Positions 10,192 through 19,962 of a stretch of DNA of 54,367 bases are shown piece after piece. Numbering within the stretch: the stretch's first letter is position 1; each line of letters opens with the position of its first letter. Source of the stretch: Arachnopeziza araneosa (lineage: Eukaryota; Ascomycota; Leotiomycetes; Helotiales; Arachnopezizaceae); assembly GCA_003988855.1 (NCBI GenBank), contig QYAI01000162.1, positions 1 through 54,367 on the forward strand, in the 5' to 3' direction. A program made the position numbers and the translations under genes. The notes below the pieces were generated by a model. That model was given only the letters and a program-made list of their open reading frames with translations, was not told the DNA's origin and ran no database searches.

Positions 10192-11919
10192 TTACCAACC
10201 GCCCCCTATCTTTCCAGCAATCTCTATCACCTTTTGAGTGTGGTTGACGTTTTGGCCAACGTCGCTCACGACCTCGCGATAACTCGTGTACACCAGCTTC
10301 TCTACATTTATGCCAGTCAAGGCGGCCCAGTACGCTAGAGTATCTTTGATATATGAAGGAGAAATTCCATCTACAAGTTCATCAGGACCACTTATCTCTA
10401 TATCTTCATCCATACTATCGTCATCAGAAAAGTATGCTTCATCAACTCGAGCAAGCCATTCTTTCTGACCCTGTGGACCTGGCTTGACCTCACTCGCCCC
10501 ATGTTCGCTGATAACGGGGTCGTCCAGCTTGATCTGACCACCACCATTCGTACAGCCGCCTGGGCATGCCATCACTTCGATGTAGGCGTAGTCCGGCCCG
10601 CTTATTTTCCCAACCGACCGTCTGGCGCTTCCTATTGGTTTCCCCCCTGGCATTCGAGATGGCTTTGGGGGCTTCAATCGTCGAACAAGATTTTGGATAT
10701 TTCGGAAACCGTAATAGCGAGCAGCTTTGAAGAGCGTATCTCCTTCTGCTGAAGTGACGGCATATTCTAAGACATCTGCATTACGACCGCGCGTCGTTTG
10801 AATCGTGGCCCCTTTGTGATGGGATTTAAAGGACTGGAGGATATAGTAGAGATTACCTCCAGATGTACCCGACTCTGGAACAGCATTCTTCCTCCGTTTC
10901 GATGTGGGAAAGAGGAAAGCATCTAGCTTCGAGTCTGGGAAACGAAGTCTGGTAGAAATGGGTGTCCGAGGCAAGTTGGCAAAGTTGACTTTCCTCGTCT
11001 CAGCCAACATGAGAAGCTCTTTACTTGTAATAACTGAATCAACATCTCGAACACCTTTGCTCCCGTTTTCTCCCCAATATGTGTCTGTGAGTTCTTTTCG
11101 ACTAGCTTCTAGCTTCTTATCAAAACATGGCATAATGGCCACATGCCATATTTTCTCTGGTGAAATTCCAAGTTGTCGACTTAATATTGTTTTAAGCAAT
11201 GTTCCCATCAAAGCTTGTGGTGATTTTAGGCGTGAGAGATGCGGCAAGATGTGTGGATGAGTCTTCTCTGCATAACATATCCACCCAGGACATGAGGATG
11301 TGAGTATCGGTTTCGCCGGCTGCTTGTCTGCAGAATTCAAGTTCTCGACCATGGGTATAGAGGTCACTACTTCCTCCGCTCCAAGTACTAAGCATGCCTC
11401 CCGAACAACATTAGTATCCACAACCCAGTGAAAGTCGTTTCTGTACACCGCGCGATTCTTGATGCCTTTGGGTCCGCAGAGTAGCTGCTCAATCATATGC
11501 CCCGCTTCTCTCTCAGTAACTCCAAAGGTAGCAGCAATACTAGCCCGTGTTTGCGGGCTCACGCTTGCAACATATATCCTTCCACCCATCTCAAGATTCT
11601 CCACCCGAATTCCCGTTGCAGCATTGCCACACAGTCTTAACGCAGGTCCAGAATCGAGCTCTTTCAGCACTTCGGCATGGGATTGTAAGGAAACTAGAAT
11701 AGCTTCTGCGGATGTAACGCAGCCTGAGCAGGCAAGACAGTCTGTAAGGGATATTTGCGCAGGTGGGAGGTCAGAGGGCGATGGTTTGTCGTCATTAAAG
11801 GATAGTTCGAGTTCGTTGAACAATGGATTTCGGGGAGGAAGAGTTTCAACAGGCTTTACACAGGCGACACCTGGAGAGATGAAATCGTTCAAGTCATCAT
11901 GACTCAAGATAGCAGACAT
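10192..11919 (-). CDS. NAR1: cytosolic Fe-S cluster assembly factor Nar1
   Basis: Single exon, 575 residues, the usual length for fungal Nar1. This hydrogenase-like protein sits between the Cfd1/Nbp35 scaffold and the Cia1 targeting complex and helps load Fe-S clusters on cytosolic and nuclear apoproteins. The N-terminal cluster ligands are visible: Cys20, then Cys61, Cys64 and Cys67 in DCLACSGC. The C-terminal hydrogenase-like cluster cysteines are in SSCPGW, IMPCFDKK and MACPGGCTNGGGQI. The protein ends in a tryptophan (KIGGGW), as expected for the family. An insert of basic residues near residue 340 (TSKRRKN) is typical of Pezizomycotina variation. Its stop lies 13 bp from the stop of the convergent SUZ gene, so the 3' UTRs must overlap. 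Confidence 0.96.
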   Translation of the reverse strand: MSAILSHDDLNDFISPGVACVKPVETLPPRNPLFNELELSFNDDKPSPSDLPPAQISLTDCLACSGCVTSAEAILVSLQSHAEVLKELDSGPALRLCGNAATGIRVENLEMGGRIYVASVSPQTRASIAATFGVTEREAGHMIEQLLCGPKGIKNRAVYRNDFHWVVDTNVVREACLVLGAEEVVTSIPMVENLNSADKQPAKPILTSSCPGWICYAEKTHPHILPHLSRLKSPQALMGTLLKTILSRQLGISPEKIWHVAIMPCFDKKLEASRKELTDTYWGENGSKGVRDVDSVITSKELLMLAETRKVNFANLPRTPISTRLRFPDSKLDAFLFPTSKRRKNAVPESGTSGGNLYYILQSFKSHHKGATIQTTRGRNADVLEYAVTSAEGDTLFKAARYYGFRNIQNLVRRLKPPKPSRMPGGKPIGSARRSVGKISGPDYAYIEVMACPGGCTNGGGQIKLDDPVISEHGASEVKPGPQGQKEWLARVDEAYFSDDDSMDEDIEISGPDELVDGISPSYIKDTLAYWAALTGINVEKLVYTSYREVVSDVGQNVNHTQKVIEIAGKIGGGW

Positions 11920-12471
11920 AATGCAACAAAGGCCTTTTGCGCCGCTGGTGCTATGGGCAAAAGCTTTTCAGGTCACTGAATTCAATGAGCAACCTAAATA
12001 GGTGGTGCTTAGTAGTGTCAGATAAGTTTCGTTCATGGAAAAAATCTAGGAAAGAGAGTTGCGTTTGTGGAAGGAAAAAGTTTCCCGACGTAATTGGGTC
12101 AAGGGCCGATGCTCGGAAATGGATTCGCTGCAGTCAGTGGCAACTTTTAGCGCTGTTGCAGGGACTCGGTCTTTCACCCCGCCTGCCCCACTATCCAAGA
12201 TGCCTGCAAGAAATCATTATTTTCAGACTTTGTACCTGAAGCTGCTAGTAGTCTCTCAATGGTTTGGGCTTGTCCGTTGGAGAAAATTCCACCTCAGCTC
12301 ATTGTTCAAAGTTTAAAAGAAAGGATGGATTTACTTCTCTTTTTGCTGGCCATGTACTGTACATATATCAAGGAGGACACCCCTGCCAGATATTTCCGGC
12401 TCTACCAAATATCTAGATACTAAATAAAATCTCAAAGATCCAAGTCACTGCTTAGATTTTATATCTCCAGT
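11920..12471. other. intergenic between NAR1 and the membrane-protein gene
   Basis: It contains the upstream region of NAR1 and the 3' end of the minus-strand membrane-protein gene. Frames at 11937-12239 and 12059-12316 overlap each other, lack family resemblance and read like chance. I see nothing else. Confidence 0.5.
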
Positions 12472-13056
12472 TCAGATAGCTTTACTCTCCTGTTGCTTCT
12501 TCTTCGCTCTTGCCGATTGACTATTGCTAAATGGAAAGCCACTCGTTCTCTTATCCGCTCCAGTTTTTCTACTAATGCGTCCATCTTGAGAAGCAAACAA
12601 GATACACCAAAGTCCTATCGAAGCCAGGCTAGCAGAGCCAAGTGAACCAAGAATGAAGCTTATCTGGCCTGTGCTGGTGTAACGGGCGTAGCCATAAAAG
12701 GCGGTAGCTGAGTGATAGAGCAAACTGATGGTTAAGGTCGGCACCGCGTAAGCGGCATTCATATCTGAAGTTACCCCCTTTGTTGTTGCTAAGGTCGATC
12801 AGCGATAAACTCAACAGATATAAGATATGGAAGACGTACTGCCTGAGAGACTGGATGTCAGAGGAACAGTACCACTGAGAAGTATAATGAGGAGTCCAAG
12901 AGTGACGAGACTAATGCCCAAGGATCTCGAGAAGTACACCTCTAGCGGTGTCGGTTCCCTAACATCTGGAGAGAGGAGCGTGACCATAATGGTAGGAGAG
13001 AATATCAAAGGGAATGCTTGGAGAGTGAGCCATAGGCCATTTCCACAGGCATACAC
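12472..13056 (-). CDS. small conserved multi-pass membrane protein, function unknown
   Basis: Two minus-strand exons, 12840-13056 and 12472-12764, joined over a 75-bp intron with a GTACGT donor and CTTCAG acceptor, give 169 residues. About four hydrophobic segments are visible: LWLTLQAFPLIFSP, LGISLVTLGLLIILLSG, a YAVPTLTISLLYHSATAFYG helix, and SFILGSLGSASLASIGLWCILFA. The tail is basic (SARAKKKQQESK). I do not recognise a named family and give no function. The start is uncertain: the Met at 13056 is preceded by a good acceptor (AAAATTAG), so one very short upstream coding exon is possible. Confidence 0.65.
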
Positions 13057-13375
13057 CTAATTTTGAGTGAGCCTTAATTAAGGAGGAGGAGTCAAACAAG
13101 TACATCCATATTCCCAACAGCTGAAAACAGACGAGACCTGTAGATCGAATAATTATCTCCAGGTATTGGCTTCGTGTTCGGATTTAACAGAGATGGCGAT
13201 GAGAACAGGAGAGTTCGGATCAACAGGTCCCTGTCCGGAGAGAAGAGCTTAAACGCGACCGGATTTAAGAAGCCCCCACCCCCAAAATCGTGAATCTTAT
13301 ATACCTACCCAGAAGATCCTCATACAGGCTCCATTTGCTTTTCAATTGATATCATAGTAACAAGGTTATTACAAC
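13057..13375. promoter_or_regulatory. divergent promoter, membrane protein / aldo-keto reductase
   Basis: A 319-bp gap lies between two divergent genes. It holds a run of C near 13270-13285 and otherwise no feature I can name. It may also contain a tiny first exon of the membrane-protein gene on the minus strand. Confidence 0.4.
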
Positions 13376-14617
13376 ATGCCTCAAATTTTAGGAAAGGAAA
13401 TCGGACCTATTGGCTATGGACTTATGGGTACATCAACGTCTCTTTTCCCAGCTTGAATGCTAACCATTTGTTAGGCCTCACTTGGCGCCCAGAGCCACAA
13501 CCAGAAGAGGAATCTTTCAAAGCAATGAAGGCATCTCTGGCAGTCGGTTGCAACTTTTGGAACGCAGGTACATATAAGCGAACATTTTTTACAGGTTCAT
13601 AACTGATTTTAAAAGGCGAATTCTATGGGACCCCGGAGAACAACTCTCTGACGCTTATGAACAAGTATTTCACCCGATATCCAGAGGATGCTGAGAAGGT
13701 AGTCCTCTCCATTAAAGGAGGAATTAAGAATATGCGCCCAGATAGTTCTCCAGAGGGCATCAGAAGCTCAGTTGAGAACTGCCTTAAGCTGCTTGACGGT
13801 AAGAAGTCCATAGACATCTTTGAATCGGCAAGAGTCGACAAGAACACGCCTATCGAGGTTACACTCAAAGCCCTTGAGGAACTGGTAAAGGAAGGGAAGA
13901 TTGGTGGAATTGCGTTGTCTGAGGTGTCAGCAGCTACGATTCATAGAGCAGCCAAAGTGACGAAAATTGTTGGTGTGGAAGTGGAGTTCAGTCTATTTGC
14001 TCTGGACATCCTTAAAAACGGAGTCGCAGCAGCATGTTCTGAGCACCAGATACCCATAGTTGCGTGAGTGTTTTCCTAGACAACACATAATTGCTAACAA
14101 TGACAGATATTCGCCCATTGGGAGAGGCTTCCTTACCGGAGAAATTACAAAGCCGGAAGATATCCCAGATGGCGACTTCCGCAAAATGCTTCCGAGGTTT
14201 CAAAAAGAAAATTTCAGTAATAACATAGTGCTTGTGAAGGACCTACAGAAGATAGCAAAGAAAAAATCTTGCACGCCCGCGCAGTAAGTCCCTATGGCGA
14301 ACATAGTACACCTTTTCAGTGTGGTTGATGAAGTTTGCTTCATTAAGAACTCAGACCGTCTATTTCAAGATTCTGAAAAAAGGCTAACTGCTCAATCTAC
14401 TAGACTTGCTATATCATGGTTAGAGCAACAGTCTGAAAGCATAGGAACAACGGTTATCCCCATCCCAGGAGCTACCAAGGAGAGTCGAGTCTTCGAGAAC
14501 GCCACGAATATTAATTTAAGTGATGATGAGTTGGCAGAGATCGACTCAGTTTTGAAGAAATTTGAACCTCTGGGCACTAGATATCCAGCAGCGATGATGG
14601 GTTTGGTTGAAGGCTAG
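13376..14617 (+). CDS. aldo-keto reductase, pyridoxal reductase-like
   Basis: Five exons (13376-13427, 13475-13567, 13616-14063, 14107-14283, 14404-14617) give 327 residues. The introns are 43-120 bp, all GT-AG. The N-terminus GPIGYGLMGLTWRP and the sequence WNAGEFYG hold the barrel start and catalytic tyrosine; VVLSIKGG carries the catalytic lysine. The usual catalytic histidine is replaced in the ESARVD segment, as in pyridoxal-reductase-type members of the superfamily. The C-terminal half has YSPIGRGFLTGEI and the cofactor-binding VIPIPGATKESR. Such enzymes reduce pyridoxal to pyridoxine with NADPH in the cytosol. The subfamily call rests on these motifs; a different carbonyl substrate remains possible. 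Confidence 0.88.
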
Positions 14618-15137
14618 AAAAGTCTAGGGCAGGGGGTCAGTATTCGTTATATTCACGAAACTTGTAGAAATTGAAGAATATTTGCAAAGAGCTCATAGAA
14701 TGTGTAACGTAATGTGGCGAGAATTCATCATTGGCCGCAGCCTAAGCATTGCAGAATCTCTGTTTCGTAATCATAGCACAAGAGGAAAAGGATCTAAGAA
14801 ATTGTCAAGGGCTCACCATGAGACCATTTCGTACTTCCTCGAGACTGATAGCCTGTTGCCGCAGAGTACAAGCAAGCAGTCAATGCATGATCGGCCAATC
14901 GCTTCCAGAAGAGGAGAGAGGTCAATATCCATAACAGATAGTAAAGAGAGGTGTGCGCTTGGTTGTAGATAGAGTGGAGCAGCAACCTTTGAAGAGGAAA
15001 GGATACTGTACGGTGGTCCGTGCCATTGTCCGTCAGCAATCTGTTTTCGTGAGCTTCAAGAGTCGCGGAGCAAATAACGCAGGACCGCCCGACTCATGCA
15101 TAGTTCTTACCCGCCTCACAAAGAAAAAGGTGTCGCC
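14618..15137. other. intergenic and upstream region of the zinc-finger gene
   Basis: Overlapping frames at 14682-15159 in several phases have no protein resemblance. The region serves as 3' flank of the reductase and 5' region of the zinc-finger gene. I see nothing further. Confidence 0.5.
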
Positions 15138-16329
15138 ATGGCAGAAGATTCATCGATGAGCTCTCCACTTTCTCTACAATCATCAGATGCATTCGACGGA
15201 GATGAAGAACACGTTTCTCCCGAAACTATAATGCCTCCAGCAAAACGCCAAAGAATCGGGGAGTCTACGAGAGACTCTATTGCCTATTCTGTTACACCTC
15301 CAAAAATTCATGAAGATACTACGATTTCATCAGATAGCGAAGGCGAAGTACCAACATCACCAGGCAATCTGCGCGGTGATGATGATGACACCCACGAGCA
15401 GGTCACAAAGTGTCTCTGGATTGGTTGCGATGCTGGGGATCTAGGAAATATGGATGAGCTAGTAAAGCATATCCATCGTGAACATGTTGAAACGAAGGCT
15501 AAGAAATACACTTGTGAATGGTCAGAGTGTAATCGAAGAAGTACCACACATGCAAGCGCCTACGCTCTGCGCGCGCATATGAGAAGTCATACGAAAGAGA
15601 AGCCATTCTTCTGTGAACTACCGGGTGATTATCTTAGCAAGATCTTGTTTTACGATGTCTGACAATTTTATAGAATGTGATCGCGCGTTCACTCGTTCAG
15701 ACGCTCTACAGAAACACTACAGAACTGTTCACGAGACAGAGGCCCTTCGCCCGTCCGATCCAATCCCCAAATCAATGCAAGCAAAACAGGCACATCTCTC
15801 ATCCGGCGCGAATGGGGTTGTCAAGGAGGAACGACCCCAGAATGAAGGACAGCTTCCACAGCCTAACAATGGAGCCTCCGTATTTGATATTGGAGACTGG
15901 ACTTCATCCTTCCCACCAGAACTTGGCTTCACTACAGAGGAAGAGGTAATGGGATCGAAAGAGCTCTACAGGTTGTTGAGGCGCCAACTCAACTGGGCGG
16001 AGGTAGAAGCCGACTTCTTGAAGCAATCGTGTGAGGAGCTAGAGGAGTTTCGAAAGGGAGAATGGATCGACAAGGAAATTCTTCTAGATCAAGTTGTAAA
16101 TGTAGAACAGGATTGGCAAGATAGAAGGAAAATGGTTCTTGCTGGAAGTGTGGGAATAACAGCAGCTGGAGTTAAGGCAGCGGCGGATCGAAGTCTTAAT
16201 AGTGCCTATTCAGCTTACTTGCCACATAACAAAGCTCCTAGTTCGCCGAGCTCAGCTACAGTCAAAGGTCAGCCAGTGGAGGATCAAAGAGAAGCTGCGG
16301 CGGTTCTTGCATCACTGGCGCAGGCATGA
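15138..16329 (+). CDS. C2H2 zinc-finger protein, INO80 subunit Iec1-like
   Basis: Two exons, 15138-15624 and 15674-16329 (49-bp intron), give 380 residues. Zinc fingers follow an acidic, serine-rich N-terminus. First is an atypical CLWIGCDAG...HIHREH finger at about residues 93-120. A second, with CEWSECNRRS, ends in HMRSH, and a third is FFCELPECDRAF...HYRTVH, split by the intron. The C-terminal half is helical and acidic, with FRKGEWIDKEILLDQV. The pattern fits fungal relatives of Schizosaccharomyces Iec1, an accessory subunit of the INO80 nucleosome remodeller in the nucleus. The ATG at 15138 sits in a strong context (GCCATGG); an in-frame upstream ATG at 15096 is less likely. Confidence 0.8.
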
Positions 16330-16567
16330 AAGCACGAGGATATGGCTTATGCAGCATTCCCAACATGAGTTCTTTAGCTTGGCACTATGTATGATTATTT
16401 ACTGTAAAATATCAAGCTAATAGCGCCAGATCGCATTAGACAGATGATCCTTTTAAGGTCTACCAAGCAGGATAGCTTGTGAGGAGAAGACTTGATAAAC
16501 CTCTTCTCCTAAACAGCTAGATGCCAGCCATTTCTTAATGAATTCGATCAATATTCGTATTGATTTT

Positions 16568-17345
16568 CTACCATTCGTCTTCCTCATCGGAACCATAGCT
16601 AACCAAGTTGCCCTTAGCCAAAGCAGGTGGCTTTTTGATAACAGAGGCTGCCAGTTGAGATCTTGGGGAATTTTTGTCTCCTAATTGAAGTACCGGTTTG
16701 GACGTTGCCGAAACCGCTTTCTGCAACTCTGCAGCGTTCTGTCCAGGTGGTGCATCCTTCTCCGTAGTTGACGACCTTCTTATTTTCACACCTCTAAATA
16801 CTTCTTTCTCTTTCGTTCTCTTTCGTTTCCTACCACCTGCAATCCAGGTCTCCACTTCGGCGGTGGGTGATCCCTCTTCAACCACACCACCAGCACTCTC
16901 TCTCCTTGTTTTCTTGTCAGCTTCTTCTTGCTGTCGTCGAAATAGTTGCAATCCCTCTGCAGTCTCTCTTTTCACCCTCTTCTCTTCCGCCCTTGTACTC
17001 TCTAATACTGACTCAAGAAACTCGGCTTCATCTGCGTCGAGCGCCCGGAATTGATTCTTGAGCCGATTTGCCTCTTGAAACGCTTCTTCTTTAGCAGCTG
17101 GTTCGTTCAAAACACCCCTACGTGATCAGCCCCGGTACTCAATAGGATTTGTCCTCAAGGGTTAGGTTTGTAGTACCCTTATTTGCTTCTAAAGTCTCAA
17201 ACAAACTTCTTCCTGTAGCAGCCTGTCGGCTTGCTTCTTGCTTCTTCACAATATTGGCTTCGATTTCTCGTTGGGCTGCGAACCATTCGCTACTACGCTC
17301 AATTGGAGCGTCTGACGTCCCTCCAGAGACGAAGCCGGAAGACAT
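16568..17345 (-). CDS. NIP30/FAM192A-like nuclear protein
   Basis: Minus-strand exons 17177-17345 and 16568-17097 are joined over a 79-bp intron and give 232 residues. Splicing at AATAAGG / CTGCTAAAG restores the family signature ANKAAKEEAFQEANRLKNQF followed by RALDADEAEFLESVL, which settles the intron borders. The N-terminus is SSGFVSGGTSDAP and the C-terminus ends SYGSDEEDEW. A basic KRKRTKEKE patch near residue 155 could be a nuclear signal. The human relative (PIP30) binds the PA28-gamma proteasome activator; whether the fungal protein does anything similar is not known to me. It is divergent from the aldo-keto reductase at 17731. Confidence 0.88.
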
Positions 17346-17730
17346 TGGTCAAGGCTTTGGGCCTAGCAATTTCTGATTTCTGGTGATACATGTGCAGTCA
17401 TCATGTAGTGCTGGACCGCTATTCACATTGGTAGAGGAGCTCTCCAGTGGCTGATTCGTGCGCATCGGCTTTGAAACAGACATGGGTGAACATTCGGTGA
17501 AAGAGTGGGATCCCGACAATCGACTTCGGGATTTTCTTCGAACTTCAGGGCTCAACTCAGCTTTTGATTGATGCGATTAAAAGTCCATAAATGTAGTGGC
17601 GGAAAGTGGGATAAAACTTCCTCCATTTGTCGTCATTCGAAGAATAAGAATTTCATAAATATCCAAATCTCCCACTACTCTGAACCTCTATTTCCTGAAG
17701 AGCTCAAAGTATTATTTACGCCTCTCAATA
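17346..17730. promoter_or_regulatory. divergent promoter, NIP30-like / aldo-keto reductase
   Basis: 385 bp separate two divergent start codons. A minus-strand frame at 17349-17555 has low-complexity serine-rich content and no resemblance to a protein family, so I read the region as shared upstream sequence. Confidence 0.45.
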
Positions 17731-18995
17731 ATGTCTACTCCTACCCAGTCAGTGTTTCGAACTCTCCTCCAGTCATTTACTCGGTTTAAAGCAGAAGTCT
17801 GCGATAAGTTCCATTGCTCTAATCACCAAAAAGCTTCATCACAGCTCACACATCCTTCGTATTAGGAAAACCTATACCCTAAATACTGGTGACAAGATCC
17901 CAGCCTTGGGACTAGGTACCTGGCAATCCAAGCCTAATGAGGTCGAGAAAGCAGTGGAAATTGCCCTCAAGAAAGGGTATCGACACATCGATACTGCTGT
18001 GTGTTGAAATATTGGATAGACTATTCCTATTTCTGTTCTAATTGTTTAACAGCTTGCTTATGGAAACGAAGCTGAAGTTGGACGTGGGATCAAGAACTCA
18101 GGCGTTCCTCGATCAGAAATCTGGTTGACCACGAAACTCGACAATCCATGGCATAAACGTGTGAATGAGGGTATCGATTCGTCACTCAAGTCACTAGGAA
18201 CCAATTATGTTGACCTCTACCTTGTTCACGTAAGGATTCCTAGTTTCTATTAGTTTTTTGCTATCTCCGTTGTTGACACAGAGGATTTCAAGCCATGCAA
18301 TCTCAAGACAACGCCAGCTAGCGGTATTTAGTCCCTTTGCTCTTAAACCATGTTGTAAAAGAAACCTGCTAACATACCGGGTTCCAGTGGCCTTCTTCTA
18401 CAGATCCCCATGATCTAAAGAAACATCTCCCAGATTGGGACTTCATCAAGACATGGCAAGATATGCAGAAGTTGGTGGGTACTGGCAAGGTCAGAAACAT
18501 CGGCGTGTCTAACTTTAGCATTACCAATTTGGATAAATTGCTCAATGATCCTTCTACAACGGTATCCCAACACCCTTCACTTTTGGCTTGTACTTATTAG
18601 GACAGATTATTCCGACTGTCAATCAAATCGAGCTTCACCCTAACAACCCTTCGCCAAAGCTAGTCGCCTTCAACACTTCCAAAGGCATCCACAGCACTGG
18701 ATATTCTTGCTTAGGGAGCACAGACTCTCCTCTTTACAAGGATGAGACGCTTCTTACAATGGCAAAGGCTAAAGGAAAGACTCCACAGCAAATATTACTG
18801 GCATGGGGACTTCAGAAAGGTTGGAGTGTCATACCAAAAAGTGTCAACAAAGATCGTATTGAGGCGAACTATGAGCTCGATGGGTGGGAGTTGACCCCTG
18901 AAGAGGTGAAAAAGTTAGATAATCTACCTGATCGGTTTAAGGTGTGTGGGGATGCTTGGTTACCTATTAGAGTTTTCGATGGACTTGATGAGTAG
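17731..18995 (+). CDS. aldo-keto reductase, glycerol dehydrogenase/aldehyde reductase type
   Basis: Five exons (17731-17747, 17866-17998, 18053-18229, 18388-18561, 18606-18995) give 296 residues. The first exon is only 17 nt (MSTPT plus two bases) and is followed by a 118-bp intron with a GTCAGT donor. The full catalytic tetrad is visible: Asp in HIDTA, Tyr in AYGNE, Lys in TTKLD and His in LVHWPS. IGVSNFS and the C-terminal IPKSVNKDRIEAN bind the NADPH phosphate end. The enzyme should reduce small aldehydes or keto sugars in the cytosol. The 158-bp intron before the WPSS exon is the longest but keeps phase 0. Confidence 0.87.
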
Positions 18996-19962
18996 TTTTG
19001 AGGTGAATTAGGTTAATGATTGTGTTATTTGATATACGATTGCCATTTATGCATTATTGTCGGCCTGTGAGGTACCAACTTCACACCCTTCTCTTCTACT
19101 GAGAGAGCACACTCTACGCAATTTTGTTCTCGTAAACCAAAGTGATACCCCCAAGTAAAGGCTCAGTAGTTGAAAGTTAGAACACCTCTACGATTTTCAA
19201 CAACCACTACTTCAGCTGCCAGGTGATATGTTCGACTGTGTCGCTGTGCAAATGAACACATGTCGGCCAATTAATAGAGATGCATCATCTAGAAGATAAA
19301 TAGGTATTTCCTTAGCTGCCTTGAAATAAAAAGTTCTCCCCCCGTTATTTTCAGCAGAGTGCTAACTTGGCATTTATTTACCTGCCAAGGGAAATCCATT
19401 TCTTACTTCGTACTCACAGAACTTTTGCTTTCAGCAAAACCCTACGAGTTTGTGCCTTCGTTGGAGAATTCCCAGATTCATTATACGAATTTGAAAATAA
19501 CGTCTTCTAGGTCCTTGCGTGGCTGAAATTTTTATATTCTGAGCTCTCAACAAATGTAAAGCATCCTTACTTCAGTTCAAACTTCCCATAAGAGAATTAT
19601 AGAAGATGTAACTCCTCCTCCAGATGGAAAGACGAAAGAGGCAAGGATTGTCTTTCAACACTCACCCATCATTGACCAAAAAATAACCACAGTCGAAGAA
19701 AATACAGTTTCATATGCTTATATTCTATATATACTCTATTCTAGATCAATTCCTAAACATATATATATTGTTTATGTGTCTGTTCACGGAATGAGAAGGA
19801 ATGATAACGCAGGTGTATAATGAAATATCTGTAAGACCGGAGCTGTTGTTGATATAACTAAATGATTCTCTAATATTCCTAGGAAAGGGGCTGGCTTATA
19901 GTGGTTTGGCTCGAAGCTTGTTGGAAAAGTAGCGCCTCGGCTAGGAGAACTGAACCCCAAAA
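18996..19962. other. gene-free stretch between aldo-keto reductase and CoA ligase
   Basis: About 970 bp between two 3' ends. No frame over 60 residues is present and the sequence is AT-leaning, for example the alternating AT run near 19720-19770. I see no RNA or repeat I can support. Confidence 0.5.

Noticed and set aside
16698..17061. Plus-strand frames of 118 and 64 codons
   Set aside because: They are antisense shadows of the charged NIP30-like coding exon.
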